From assembly GCF_019097595.1 (NCBI RefSeq), contig NC_080715.1:11427573-11491572 (forward strand): a stretch of DNA of 64,000 nt, read 5' to 3'. Position 1 is the first letter of the stretch. Each line of letters starts with the position of its first letter. This DNA comes from Hemibagrus wyckioides. Lineage: Eukaryota; Chordata; Actinopteri; Siluriformes; Bagridae. Both the position numbers and the translations under genes were made by a program. The notes beneath the pieces are model-generated. The model was not told the DNA's origin. It made no database searches and worked only from the letters and a program-made list of their open reading frames with translations. This document shows positions 14,201-22,999 of this stretch, in pieces.

Positions 14201-16939
14201 CTATCTGTACTGATTAAATTAGGAAATCTGCAATGTGTAACTGTTTTATCTGTCACTTTAATTCCCAGCATGCAATGTCCTCTACATAAATTCAGTGGAT
14301 ATGGAGTCTTTGACTGGACCGCAGGCCATTGCCAAGGCCATTTCAGAGACCATGGCATCCAACCCTGCACCCAGTGCCACTGTGGTCCACTTTAAGGTGT
14401 CATCACAAGGCATCACCTTAACAGACAACCAGAGAAAGTGAGCTCATATTTAATCAAATTGAATACCATTCACAAATGACAGGATAACTCAACCCTGAAA
14501 TGAGTTCAATTAAAATTTGTTTAGATTGTGAATATTTGTGATGTGAATAACAATTCTGGTGTTGATCTGTTGGTTGGTGTTGTATTTTTGTAAAATTAGT
14601 GATTGTCTGCCAGTCTTGTATCATAGGAGGAAGAATAGGTTCAAAAACTCTCAAATATAATGTATAATGGTTGGGTTTCTCTTTTAGCTCCTTAAAAAAA
14701 GGGCAAGAGCTTTTTGTCTTTTTGTCTTATTTGCCATTTTCTTGTGACTTTCTATGAGAAATCCATTGTAAAAGTAGTGGAGAGCAAATGTTTGCCTCAG
14801 CTATAGCTTACATGTGCACTGAGTTGTGAAAGCTTAGATAGATGGTTAACAGTCTCTGTGATGGCAAACAGTGTTTGAATCCAAACAGTGTCCATATGAG
14901 GAGGTGAAGATGAAGCAAGGCTAAAACGCACCAGCACTACTATCGATGAATGGTTAAATGGCATTTTGGGTAATGTAGGAAACCATTTAAAGACCAGAAA
15001 ATAGACCAACATGCCATTGATAGATGCTTAAAATAAAAAAGGAAGCTCAGAATTTCATTGCAAATTAAATCTTAGACCATTACCAATAAAGATCATATTA
15101 AAGATTAATATGCCTGTCATTCAGGGTGGACTTTTCCATGAATATAATAAATGGATTCATGTGAAATATATACTCTTGTGAAATATATACTGTAGAACAA
15201 TGTGATGCTGTCTGTATTTTATGATTCTGCTTTACATTTGATGTTACCCGTTCTAACCATAGCATGTTTACCTACAGACTTTTCTTCCGACGTCACTACC
15301 CCATCAACACGGTTACGTTCTGTGACCTTGATCCCCAAGAGAGGAAGTATGTGCCCTTCATAACCTTTAACTGCACACACCATTACAGACACAAGCCAAC
15401 TTTCTAGTTTCTTCCGATGCTCCACTGTAGCCCTGTAATCTTTGTTATATTACAGCTGTTCATACAGATGACATGGAGCTTTTAAAAATGATTGTGGCAT
15501 GATCTCATCTGCTTTAATGTCTCTCTAGGTGGAATAAACCAGAAGGTGGCACTGCAAAGTAAGTTCCACTGGATATTCATTATGACTTTTTGAGAATGTT
15601 TTTCTGGACTGTGTGCCAGCATAATCCATTTTGACTATTTATGCGATATAAGTTCTCCTCAGGCTGTGGAAATCATTCACTTAAATGAACTGGGCATTCA
15701 GATTGATGTGTTTTCATTTTCATGAGCTGTTACCATAGCGAGTCATCTCGCTATACTGAAACACACCAAAACTAAAAGCATACACTGAGCTACTGAGACA
15801 AACGTGCCCTTCCTTCCTTCCTCCCTCCCTCCCTCGCATTGGAGCATATGCATGCTATTGAGGTTTTTTCGGCCTTGTCATAAAGTGCCAGAACATTGAT
15901 GTACTGAGGGAGCTCAGGCATGAAGAACATTACTACATTGGGCAAGGGATAAAAGCACATGATGTCAGGGATGCCAGTTTAACTGGTGGATGATGTGTAA
16001 TTTAAAGGTCAGAGAGAGACGATCTAATCAATAAAACCTGAGTATGATATACAAATTATAGGATCAGTAGAAACATGCAGATTGTAGGACATAGCAAAGC
16101 ATTTAGATATATTTCTGCTAAATTGGTATGAACATTATCCTTATTCTGATCGCAGCAAGACATGTAGTAAATGATATGGCCACCCTATAGCTAAGAATAT
16201 TCTCTGCTGTAACATCTGCTAAAACCATAAACAGTTTAATAATTAGCTGATGAGTTATACCATATAAACCACCAGAGTTGCATTGTGTTAGAGCACTCCA
16301 GGATTTAACAGCCAAGCTTCAGAGAACCACTTGAAAGCTGTCTTTTCTTGTAAAGTTTTCACTTACACATGGCAGAGCATTCACTAAAGTGTTTACTAAG
16401 TGTTATAATTTCTATTGTGTGAACAGATGAGAATCTGGTTATGAGCAACTGAAACATAACAGTTAGTTATGTTGAACGAATTAAATTAACCGCAACTATG
16501 TATACAAAAGTCTAAATTTACTACTAGAATTTTTTAAATCAGTACCCATCCTCTTCTCTTGAATGAAATGAATGACTTTTTACAATATTCCCAAACATCC
16601 GTATAAACATTCCTCTGATGCCAAAGCAATTTGCCACTGTTTGAGTTACATTTGCTGTTGTGGAACATCTACAGGACAACCGTGTTCTTCTTATCACTTA
16701 CTTTATATATTTAATAATAAATGTGTGTTGAAAGCCTTGTTAAAGGTAGTGTGTTGAAGGAGCAGGTCATAGACTGTTTTCTCTTCTTCTATTTCAGGTT
16801 TTTTGGTTTTGTGGCCAGGAAGCAGGGAAGCACAACAGATAACGTCAGTCACCTGTTTGCAGAATTGGACCCTGACCAACCAGCCACCGCCATCGTCAAT
16901 TTTGTCTCCAAAGTGATGATTGGTTCCCAAAAGCGATAA
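2112..16939 (+). CDS. tns1: Tensin 1, 3' part of the gene (13 exons, 752 codons, SH2-PTB end)
   Basis: Tensins link actin and integrin beta tails at focal and fibrillar adhesions; the C-terminal SH2 domain binds phosphotyrosine proteins and the PTB domain binds integrin NPxY tails. Joining the 13 exons gives one open frame of 752 complete residues. In order it has a Pro/Ser-rich disordered region (about 39-463), an SH2 domain (about 481-592; start [11 protein letters not shown], phosphotyrosine-binding Arg 508 in GAFIIRDS) and a PTB domain (about 615-750, ending VMIGSQKR). TNS1 rather than TNS3 or TNS2 is supported by [53 protein letters not shown] and SH2 [10 protein letters not shown], where I recall TNS3 having EPGSFIVRDS. 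The N-terminal C1 and PTEN-like phosphatase/C2 parts lie outside the window. Fish usually have two co-orthologues, and I cannot tell tns1a from tns1b. The comparison is from memory, with no alignment run. Confidence 0.93.
3057..3074 (+). CDS. tns1: tns1 exon 2, 18-nt acidic microexon
   Basis: An 18-base exon between AG (3055-3056) and donor GTAAGA (3075). With its split end codons it inserts an acidic run: exon 1 ends in G of GAG, this exon reads S-E-E-E-E and shares a final Glu with exon 3. Both flanking introns are phase 1 and the length is a multiple of three, so inclusion or skipping keeps the frame. The upstream pyrimidine tract is weak (CTGTCATCTGTGTTGCATGG before TACAG), which would suit regulated use. 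It is called from splice-site and phase fit only; without it exons 1 and 3 still join in frame. Confidence 0.65.
3487..3652 (+). CDS. tns1: tns1 exon 3
   Basis: Acceptor TTTCAG ends at 3486; donor GTGAGA begins at 3653. Encodes [17 protein letters not shown] and then a Ser/Pro-rich stretch ([11 protein letters not shown]) of the disordered central region, 54 complete codons. Enters in phase 1 and leaves in phase 2. The PRSYV..VARSA segment resembles EEPRSYVESVARTA of mammalian TNS1. Confidence 0.9.
3838..4949 (+). CDS. tns1: tns1 exon 4, large Pro/Ser/Gln-rich exon with repeats
   Basis: Acceptor TTTCAG ends at 3837; donor GTAAGG begins at 4950. It encodes residues 94-463, disordered and rich in Ser, Pro, Gln and His. 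Residues 232-360 hold a tandem repeat whose units start at 4253, 4382 and 4520 (43 and 46 codons apart), each carrying SSPxLxRQ-like motifs. The tail [29 protein letters not shown] and TLPDFSK is the conserved lead-in to the SH2 domain. The frame happens to stay open into the intron to a stop at 5077, but the strong donor and the phase-1 join to exon 5 (G|AT giving DGSPETR) make splicing at 4949 the clear choice. Confidence 0.95.
4253..4641 (+). repeat. tns1: In-frame tandem repeat coding for SPxLxR(Q/H) motifs
   Basis: Three units begin with Gln codons at 4253, 4382 and 4520. Units A and B match nearly residue for residue (QSSP[IV][LM][SN]RQMP[IV]SQGTQSSP then LNRQG[FL]QS and GYQPS.TQ..IQP). 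The third is more diverged and shorter. Seven SPxLxRQ or SPxLxRH cores can be counted (one with Met for Leu). Mammalian TNS1 carries related GSPSLGRH repeats in the same place, so the array is old but has changed independently here. Confidence 0.8.
5682..5768 (+). CDS. tns1: tns1 exon 5, start of SH2 domain
   Basis: Acceptor TTTTATAG ends at 5681; donor GTAAGG begins at 5769. Encodes residues 464-492: [18 protein letters not shown], then [11 protein letters not shown], the conserved entry into the tensin SH2 domain. Phase 1 at both ends. Confidence 0.95.
6215..6343 (+). CDS. tns1: tns1 exon 6, SH2 core with phosphotyrosine-binding Arg
   Basis: Acceptor TTTTTCCAG ends at 6214; donor GTATTA (a weak consensus) begins at 6344. 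Encodes [18 protein letters not shown], then [18 protein letters not shown] and a PPKK tail. The Arg of FIIRDS (CGA, 6259-6261, residue 508) is the beta-B5 arginine that grips phosphotyrosine, so the SH2 domain looks functional. Phase 1 at both ends. Confidence 0.95.
7455..7547 (+). CDS. tns1: tns1 exon 7, SH2 domain
   Basis: Acceptor TTCCAG ends at 7454; donor GTCAGT begins at 7548. Encodes [19 protein letters not shown] followed by [12 protein letters not shown], the HFLIE beta-D region and the KLKGC strand typical of tensin SH2 domains. Phase 1 at both ends. Confidence 0.95.
9198..9275 (+). CDS. tns1: tns1 exon 8, end of SH2 domain
   Basis: Acceptor CATACAG ends at 9197; donor GTAAGA begins at 9276. 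Encodes [18 protein letters not shown] then CKLVIPTK, the C-terminal helix and LALPCKL motif of tensin SH2 domains. Phase 1 at both ends. Intron 8, downstream, is 3.1 kb and filled with transposon remnants. Confidence 0.95.
9655..9840 (+). repeat. Dispersed fish repeat in intron 8 (family C)
   Basis: Begins TGGCATTTGGCAGATGCC and runs through CAGAGCAACTTACAATTA, GGGCCTTGCACAAGGGCC, CAGTGGCAGCTTGG and CCTTAACCACTGAGCTA. This arrangement is a common short interspersed repeat in teleosts. The stretch TTTGAACTC resembles a polymerase III B box, so a tRNA-derived SINE origin is possible. The start of a related copy appears at 58,396. Classification is from memory. Confidence 0.6.
9940..10110 (-). 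repeat. Dispersed fish repeat in intron 8 (family B)
   Basis: Anchors TTTCCTCCCACTTCCCACAA, TAGGTGTGAATGAGTGT, GACATCCCATCCCCAGTGTA and GGGATAGGCTTTGG occur in the order found in a very common teleost dispersed repeat. The copy at 31,056 reads in the opposite orientation, which I label +. Confidence 0.65.
10569..12131 (-). mobile_element. Tc1-like (DD34E) transposon, nearly full length, in tns1 intron 8
   Basis: Terminal inverted repeats are visible: the left end reads TTGTGCTCAGAGGTTTGCAT from 10,575, and the right end at about 12,104-12,129, read on the minus strand, is CAGTTGTGCTCAAAAGTTTG, next to a TA dinucleotide at 12,130. About 1.55 kb separates the ends, normal for Tc1. The left outermost bases are diverged. 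The transposase between them is on the minus strand, antisense to tns1. Confidence 0.85.
10790..11743 (-). pseudogene. Tc1 transposase pseudogene
   Basis: The start ATG lies at 11,743-11,741, giving [19 protein letters not shown], a standard Tc1 N terminus with its helix-turn-helix. The catalytic region keeps FDETKI (first Asp, codon 11,355-11,353), [24 protein letters not shown] (second Asp, 11,089-11,087) and [14 protein letters not shown] (Glu, 10,983-10,981). The distances from the first Asp to the second (266 nt) and from the second Asp to the Glu (106 nt) are not multiples of three, so at least two frameshifts are present, plus in-frame stops. It cannot make active transposase. Confidence 0.85.
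12388..12459 (+). CDS. tns1: tns1 exon 9, linker from SH2 to PTB
   Basis: Acceptor TTTGTAG ends at 12,387; donor GTAAAG begins at 12,460. Encodes [18 protein letters not shown] then LLKQGA, the variable acidic linker followed by the conserved LLKQGAACNV entry to the PTB domain. Phase 1 at both ends. Confidence 0.93.
12599..13448. mobile_element. Candidate non-autonomous DNA transposon in intron 9, 18-bp perfect inverted ends
   Basis: CCTTATTCATCAAAGTTG at 12,599-12,616 is exactly reverse-complemented at 13,431-13,448. The ends resemble the CCCTATTCAT-type termini of vertebrate PIF/Harbinger elements (from memory), but I could not find a clear 3-bp target duplication. The interior is AT-rich with no transposase. 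A second dispersed repeat sits near its right end (13,287-13,395). Confidence 0.5.
13287..13395 (+). repeat. Dispersed fish repeat (TTTATTGTCATTTCAACCAC type)
   Basis: AAGATTCAAGAAGCTTTATT, GTCATTTCAACCACATATAG and AGTGAAATGAAACAACGTTT are in the order of a common teleost dispersed repeat known to me. It lies inside the inverted-repeat-bounded element of intron 9, so it inserted later or belongs to it. Confidence 0.5.
14269..14437 (+). CDS. tns1: tns1 exon 10, PTB domain
   Basis: Acceptor ATTCCCAG ends at 14,268; donor GTGAGC begins at 14,438. Encodes [19 protein letters not shown] and [18 protein letters not shown], then [18 protein letters not shown], the first strands and the amphipathic helix of the tensin PTB fold. 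Phase 1 in, phase 2 out. Confidence 0.95.
15278..15346 (+). CDS. tns1: tns1 exon 11, PTB domain
   Basis: Acceptor CCTACAG ends at 15,277; donor GTATGT begins at 15,347. Encodes [19 protein letters not shown] and QER, the RRHYP strand and FC(D/A)LDPQ(E/D)R strand conserved in all tensins. Phase 2 at both ends. Confidence 0.95.
15529..15558 (+). CDS. tns1: tns1 exon 12, 30-nt microexon in PTB
   Basis: Acceptor TCTCTAG ends at 15,528; donor GTAAGT begins at 15,559. Encodes [11 protein letters not shown] across its split end codons. Length is a multiple of three with phase 2 on both sides. The corresponding human peptide as I recall it (KWMKTEGGAPAK) is one residue longer, so the exon boundary is likely conserved. 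Losing these ten residues would shorten a surface loop between PTB strands. Confidence 0.92.
15807..15835. repeat. Pyrimidine microsatellite (CCTT)n(CCTC)n
   Basis: Several TTCC units followed by CTCC units in intron 12, an ordinary simple repeat. Confidence 0.9.
16798..16939 (+). CDS. tns1: tns1 last coding exon, PTB C terminus and stop
   Basis: Acceptor ATTTCAG ends at 16,797. Encodes [38 protein letters not shown] and VMIGSQKR, then TAA at 16,937-16,939. [10 protein letters not shown] and [19 protein letters not shown] are signatures of the tensin PTB C terminus. Mammalian TNS1 ends in GQKR and TNS3 in SPKKV (from memory), so this end agrees with TNS1. Confidence 0.96.
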
Positions 16940-17021
16940 GCTACTCTGGGATATTCTGCTTCCCCCCTGGAGGACTGATTTTTCCTGCATTTTCATTCTG
17001 ATGTATTCAAATCTTTAATTT

Positions 17022-17063
17022 TGTGTGTGTGTGTGTGTGTGTGTATGGGTGTGTGTGTGTGTG
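17022..17063. repeat. (GT)n microsatellite in 3' UTR
   Basis: About 20 GT units with one interruption (TATGG), 80 nt after the tns1 stop codon. Likely polymorphic. Confidence 0.95.
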
Positions 17064-17303
17064 CGAATGCTTGGGTGAATATTGGAGTGTAAGTTCAGGG
17101 GTCATTGTGAGATTGCATGTGTGTGCGCGTGTGTATCAGAAGGTGTATGTGGATGGAATAGGGAGTTGAGCTCAGATGGGGATAGAGGAAGTGCAGTGAA
17201 GAGGAGGGGTCATGTGGTGAGGAAAAGGAGAGAGGTGAAATTCATCTCTGTGCAGGGTTAACTTTAGGTAAGAGGGATGAATGTCATAGAGTTGCTTTTT
17301 TTT

Positions 17304-17309
17304 AATAAA
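17304..17309 (+). terminator. tns1: Candidate proximal poly(A) signal AATAAA
   Basis: AATAAA follows a T8 tract and precedes an A-rich tract, about 365 nt after the stop. The downstream region is A-rich rather than GT-rich, so use is uncertain. Confidence 0.3.
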
Positions 17310-18102
17310 AAAGGGAAAAGGAAAAAAAAAAAGGTTGATGAGACTGATATCAGGCTTTTGAATTACAATACCAAAGATGAGACAGCGGTCAGGATAAACA
17401 TGTAATTATTCGGAGGACTTTTTGTTTGTAAAATAAGACTGCTTGATCAGAGAATATTACGTTCCTGTCTATACATAAATATCAATATTCTTTTGCTTTC
17501 TGTGAAAATGACATCTGTATTCTCTTGTTAGAAATCCAAAATACTGAGCATGTTATCCCTTATGTCCAGGCATCACTGGCCGCATGGAGCACGTTGGATT
17601 AGGAACGGCTTTACATGTACATGGAAGAACAAACATTTCACTAGCAAAAAAAATATGGGCCAGATTCCACTTTTCACTCATTTCTGATATCGGTCTCTTA
17701 AGGTTGTATTTCTTTTCGTCTTCAGCAGTGTAGAACAATCCAGTCTTTAAGATTATAACATCAGTCTATTCACGTTTGTCTGTAGATGTTGTGCTCACCA
17801 GTGTCCTCTCTCTCTCTCTTAACTCTCTTTCTCTCTATCTGTCAGTGCTCGCTTCTGTTGTTTTCTGGTCACACTCATCGACTCTTCCTAATGTGAGCGC
17901 TGGTCTGTTTTCCACTGCTATACTGACTTCAAGTCAGATCTAAGCAGTCACCTGGTGACCTGGTAGTGCACCTGGGGCAAATTTGGATTTATTAGTGCAT
18001 AAAGTATCCATAGGCCGTAGAACTTACTCAGAACTCACACACACACACAAACACACATACGCATTTACATGCACACACCCCAAAGTAAGCTAAATGTATC
18101 TT

Positions 18103-18119
18103 AAAAAAAAAAAAAAAAA
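18103..18119. repeat. A17 homopolymer
   Basis: Run of 17 A in the 3' UTR. A second run of about 20 A is at 18,880-18,899. Either could cause internal oligo-dT priming in cDNA. Confidence 0.95.
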
Positions 18120-18615
18120 GTATGTCTAAAAGTGACTTAAAGGAATATTTATTATTTTGCTACATTGACCTATGTTAACTCATACTTGCATATATTGTAT
18201 AGTCTACACAAAGATTACAAAAAAAAGAAAAGAAAAGAAAATGAAATAATGAAAAAAAAAACAACTATTTTGGCTAAGATATCAAAATCAGGCGGTTTTG
18301 AGACATATTTAGTTATGTATGATATAAAGTGTATGTATTTGAAAACTTGTTGTGTTGGGGCTATTTTTTTCACTGCCTTGATTTCTTTTATTTTAGGCTT
18401 TTATTTAGGAGCTGACACTGTTTTTGTAGAGGGGAGAAGGATGTACACGTTGTGCTGAGAAGCTGAGATTGTACGCTTTTATTCATGCTTCACATATAAA
18501 TTGAAATTTTACACAAAGTGCAGGTGTTTTCCAGCATATACTGAGAGTTCACTTGCTCTGCTAACACATCCTCCACCTAAAATATATTTCCTTTCCCCTA
18601 TCCTTCAAACGATCC

Positions 18616-18621
18616 AATAAA
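18616..18621 (+). terminator. tns1: Candidate poly(A) signal AATAAA
   Basis: AATAAA in GATCCAATAAAGAAATGAGC, about 1.68 kb after the stop codon, with a T-rich stretch downstream. Confidence 0.35.
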
Positions 18622-19588
18622 GAAATGAGCATAAATCTTTTCCCTTACCGAGAAATGTCTACAGTGCCATCATGAGGCATAGTTAGGTGTTGCATCTTCT
18701 CTCATTTCCTCACATTTCAGAGCCTCCTAATTATTTGGGGAATTACTGCAGTGTTTTAACTGTAATTTAAAAAAGAAAAAGAAAAAAAATATCTTAAGCA
18801 AACGGGTGTTTTCTTGTTTCTTATGCCAACCTTCCCATGAGAATCCTACCATTTCCATTATTACAGAGGTGTTTAAAGCAAAAAAAAAAAAAAAAAAAAT
18901 TTTCTTTGAGTGTGTAAATATTTTATTTTGCCAAAGATTTTATCTCACTTTTGTATGCCTTTTGTGTTTGAGTATTGATCACACTCCAGTTGACTGATGT
19001 GCCGAAGTGTGGCTCGTTGTTTTTGGTGAGGAAGAGCTTCCACTCAGTACAGAGACTGGCTTTAGCATGAAAATGCATTTGGCTGCTCAGACCATATTCC
19101 TTTAGCCTTAAGAACTACTCCAGTAATAATGCAAAGCACTTAACATTCACAAGCTGGTAGAAGAGCAACAAGAAAACTATTAAATGTGTTGTAGAGATCT
19201 TCGAAAGTCTTCCTTCAGCATTCAGACAGTATGAATAGTAAAGTGCACATTAGAAATCATATGCTTGTATGCATTGCTTGCCTTATTACACATTTCACTT
19301 GACCAGTAGGCGTAGAACTGTTCACTTACTATTTATTGTGTAGCTGACAATATGTTTCAAGATTTTGATCGTAAAACCATAAAAAAAAACTCCCTTTCCC
19401 ATATTTCTGTGTTTAAGTCAGCAGTGTTGCTTCTCTCTGTGTGCCCGGTTATTATAGCTCTTGGCCTAGAATGTGTGAATGTGCTACTATTGCTGTACAG
19501 AACCATGTGTTATTTGCATTATATTGTATGGCTTAATTGTTTTTGCAAGACAAAAAATACATATTAAAAAGCAACCTAACTCAGATAC

Positions 19589-19594
19589 ATTAAA
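19589..19594 (+). terminator. tns1: Best candidate distal poly(A) signal ATTAAA
   Basis: ATTAAA is followed by a GT-rich element (TTTGTGTTTCTTGTGTGTGT) at about 19,615. This is the most convincing cleavage context downstream of tns1. Confidence 0.5.
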
Positions 19595-19682
19595 GTACAC
19601 TGTTACTTGGAAACTTTGTGTTTCTTGTGTGTGTATAATGTCACGTTTAGGTACATATCAATTTATGTTTTCATGTTTGTTA

Positions 19683-19685
<3 letters not shown>

Positions 19686-19731
<46 letters not shown>

Positions 19732-19800
19732 GTTACAATTATTATTATTATTATTATTGTTACAATTATTATTGTTACAATTATTATTATTATTATTATA
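19686..19800. repeat. (ATT)n microsatellite with GTTACA interruptions
   Basis: About 115 bases of ATT repeat broken three times by GTTACA. It produces spurious open frames of poly-Leu, poly-Tyr or poly-Asn. Confidence 0.97.
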
Positions 19801-20497
19801 GATTAGATTTATTAGATCTGAACTTACTACCCAAATCAGTCTTAAAGCCAATTTTTTTATGTTATCTAAAGTAATTAATTCTGGGCACATAGCTTGGTAG
19901 CCTATTTTTCATAGTTAACTGGCAAATGGTGGCAAGTTTTTGGCCTCCAAAACTCAAGCAAAATTACATTTTGCCTTTTCCAGGTTTCTTTTTTGCTCTG
20001 AGGAGAGATATTGAATAAATAATGGAACTAAGGATGAAATTTTTAGCTTAAAGAGAATGCTAACAGAGAAGCCTAAATACGTATCACGTTTACATTAGTG
20101 AGGATCTGTGAGGAATGAATGTAAGTAACATACAACAAAATACACATATCCATTTACACCAATTACGACTTGATATTTACTTCCCTGTCATTTTTACTTG
20201 ATGGACAGCTTTTCACTGTCTTATCAGTTCTTTTACTGCTCTGAATATACACAAATTTCCAGGATTTCAAAATTTTGCTGTGGACACTTCTCACATCACC
20301 TCAAATAAATCATCAAGTCAGTCAGGTTTTGGTAGTGATACACAAATAACAACTGTTTTTCCATGGCATGGAATACACTTCAAGGATAGCTTAATTTCGT
20401 TTTATTTAGAAATTGCACACACATATATTTGCCTGCCTTAGTTCTCACCTCCAACAGCCCAGACAAGGGTCAATTAAAATAATAATGTGTTACTGTG
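19801..20497. other. No gene recognised
   Basis: AT-rich unique-looking sequence with AATAAA at 20,014. No splice-linked coding signal or known repeat was seen. Confidence 0.6.
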
Positions 20498-20615
20498 TGT
20501 GTACAAAGTGCCCTGCAATGGACTACATAAATTGCATCCCCACATCCAGTATTCCTGGGACAGAATCCACCACAAACCTGGCCGGGATAAAGTTTACTTC
20601 TCATAAATCACTGAA
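20498..20615 (-). repeat. Dispersed fish repeat (family B fragment)
   Basis: GTGCCCTGCAATGGACTACA, TTCCTGGGACAGAATCCACC and CCGGGATAAAGTTTACT match the mid and end parts of the repeat at 9,940 in the same orientation. Confidence 0.55.
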
Positions 20616-21013
20616 AAAAGCTGAAGCTTAAGATACTATTTTGGTCGGAGTTTTAGTAGCCAGTAGACCCAATATTGCTTAATTTACCTTTTGTTGCTTA
20701 CTACTGACTACTTATCATTGGCTAGGCTTTCTTGATTTATATATTCGGGGTGGGGGTCTTTTAAATGATTTTTGGTTATATAGGGCATATTGATCCTTTC
20801 AAACTAGTCAGGCTATTGGAAACAATTCTCTTTTGGTTCCTTTTTATGTAGACTGAAGACATTTGGGTCTGATGTCAAAAGATAAATATGTTTAGAGTTT
20901 AGAATGTCAGATTTTATTATATAAATACTTATAGTACTTATAATATAAATACTTATATTTATATGTAGATGTTTTAAATTACATGGTACATTTATATCAT
21001 CCGATTTTCAGGC

Positions 21014-21032
21014 TTTTTTTTTTTTTTTTTTT
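21014..21032. repeat. T19 homopolymer
   Basis: Run of 19 T immediately upstream of the Tc1-like fragment. Confidence 0.95.
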
Positions 21033-21084
21033 AAATATTAGAACATCTGACTGCCAGATGTTGGATTTAGCTGTAAGTTTCACC

Positions 21085-21470
21085 TGTGAAGACTGCATTT
21101 GTTGTTAAAAACAATAAGCCAATTTGAAGATCAAAGAGCTGTCTATGGGAAAATTGCAAGCCATTTTGAAGCTGAAAAAAGACTCCATTAGAGGCATTGC
21201 ATAAACACTGGGCATAGCGAATACAACAATTTGGAATGTCCTGAAAAAAGAAAACAACCACGGGTGAACTGATCAACAGACACTGAAAAGGTTAGCCAAG
21301 AAAAACCACAATAGCTGATGAAAGAAACATTGTGAGCGCTGTGAAGAAAAATCCAAAAACAACAGTCAGTGACATGACCAAAACAGTCAGTGAAAGTATC
21401 ACACTCCACCATTTGAAGAATCCACAAAGAAGTATGGAGATGTGCCACAAATGTTCTGGACAGTCAACTG
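21085..21470 (+). mobile_element. Tc1-like transposon fragment (N-terminal half of transposase, decayed)
   Basis: The DNA reads like the start of a Tc1-family transposase: GGCATTGCATAAACACTGGG, ACAACAATTTGGAATGTCCT, then CCAAGAAAAACCACAATAGC (the GRPRKTT-type linker), ATTGTGAGCGCTGTGAAGAA and ACAGTCAGTGACATGACC. In one frame NIVSAVKKNPKTTVSDMTK is visible. Near 21,420 the text jumps to a later part (AAGTATGGAGATGTGCCACA), which suggests an internal deletion, and the element stops before the catalytic domain. No inverted repeats were seen. Confidence 0.75.
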
Positions 21471-21489
21471 GGTGATACAACAGGCGCTA

Positions 21490-22680
21490 TGTTTTATGTT
21501 GTCTAGCTCATCTAGTTGTAAATACCAGGTAATAAGAGCTGACATTTTAAACTCCCGTCTCATATCCATCTTTTGATCTCAATCCCAAATGTCATTGTTG
21601 TATCACAAACAAATGAACTGGCCTTGACTTTCAAATAGCTTCAGATGGGACTGTATGTTTCACTTCTTTGTTTCAGAGTTTCTACTATTAGGTTTTCCCA
21701 CCACTGTCTCAGCTATAGGAAAGAAATGGAACATTGCTAGTATTGGTAGAGCTGTACATACACAAGGTGGACACTTGGTGTCAGTGTTCGTCCATCTGAC
21801 CATAAATTTATAGCAATGTCATGGTATCAGGAAAACTGAAAGCACTGCTGAGTTCATTTCCATTTACAGAAAATTCTGTGTTTTATTTATGCTGGCTTTG
21901 GTACAGATAAGGCCTCATTAGCATTTCAGGCCCTTGCCTGATAGTATTGATGTGTGACTCAAAGGGCTGTCCACCCCCAACACCCAAACAATGGCATTGG
22001 TTTAGTCCCACAGTTTACATATACTCTATAATTCCAGGAAAACATCCCTTATTGACATTGTGGACAATGAAAAAAATACAGTTAGTGATGCTGAGGGGAT
22101 GCGTGGGCTCTTTGTTGATGAGATTACACTTTGTATTTCCTATAAACATAATTGTGACAGCGAAGAATAAATTTGCTCTCATGAGGGGTTTCGAATGACC
22201 CAATGGGTAGTATCAGGCAGTCTGGTTGAGACTAAGAAGAACATAATCTTTAATCCAAACTGGCTTTGTGCACTGAGGAAGAAAATCTGAAAATCAATTT
22301 GCCCTGATGTTAAGAGGAGTAATCTTTCCTATAAGAGCAAGTGTGCCTTCACCCAGCAAAGCCTCATCACATGCACCACATGGCTAACCATGGTCATTTT
22401 TTTTTAGATGAATACCCTTGTATGGTGCAGTCCATGTGATCCTAACAGAGAACTGCACTCCAGCATCTATTTTTGATTGATGCCTGGAGACAAGTGTGGT
22501 TTCATGTATTTTCAAAAGGAATAAAACTGCTTGCAAACAAGTCATCATAGTGAATTTGGAAAAAGCTGGATACAATCCATAGTACTGTAGGTAAGGTTAT
22601 GTCTAATTGCAATCACTGAGACTAATGCTAATGTTTCTAAGACTTTCCCAATTCAGCTTCTAGAATAAAAATCAATGCTG
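21490..22680. other. No gene recognised
   Basis: Unique-looking intergenic sequence of moderate GC. No repeat family was recognised and the open frames are short and featureless. Confidence 0.6.
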
Positions 22681-22689
22681 CCATTTTAA

Positions 22690-22990
22690 AATGAACCTCA
22701 TCTTTCCTTCATTACATTTTAAAGGATGGAGGAACATTCTATAGCAAAACCACAGTTTATGTTGTCTTTGGGTGAAAGCACCAAAGTTGATCTTAGTTCC
22801 CTGGTAAATGACTGTGCAGAATGTGTTTATAACTGCATGTGAGCAAGAAATGTCTAGGGATCTGCATTTGGCTCGCTCGCCTGCAGAGTGCTTCCAGTTT
22901 GGAGATGCAGCAGCTTTCAGGCATTCATCGTGAAAGTGCATCTCATGCTTCAAGGCTTCCTATTCAAGAAATGGCCAGAGTAGTAGGACT
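22690..22990. promoter_or_regulatory. Candidate conserved noncoding element
   Basis: A GC-balanced, repeat-free stretch in otherwise AT-rich desert, with CTCGCTCGCCTGCAG near 22,873. Its composition resembles that of vertebrate enhancers. No alignment was possible, so this is only a pointer. Confidence 0.2.
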
Positions 22991-22999
22991 TACCCTACC

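Larger units (their letters stand above)
16940..19612 (+). other. tns1: Probable tns1 3' UTR
   Basis: There is no coding signal between the stop codon and the next dense repeats. Candidate poly(A) signals are AATAAA at 17,304 and 18,616 and ATTAAA at 19,589. The last is followed 20-40 nt later by a GT-rich tract (about 19,614-19,636), the best cleavage context. The UTR contains a (GT)n tract, two A tracts and a Pumilio-type TGTAAATA at 18,913-18,920. The end is inferred; alternative shorter UTRs ending near 17.3 or 18.6 kb are possible. Confidence 0.5.

Noticed and set aside
19479..19890. Open frames rich in Tyr, Leu or Asn
   Set aside because: Produced by the (ATT)n microsatellite.
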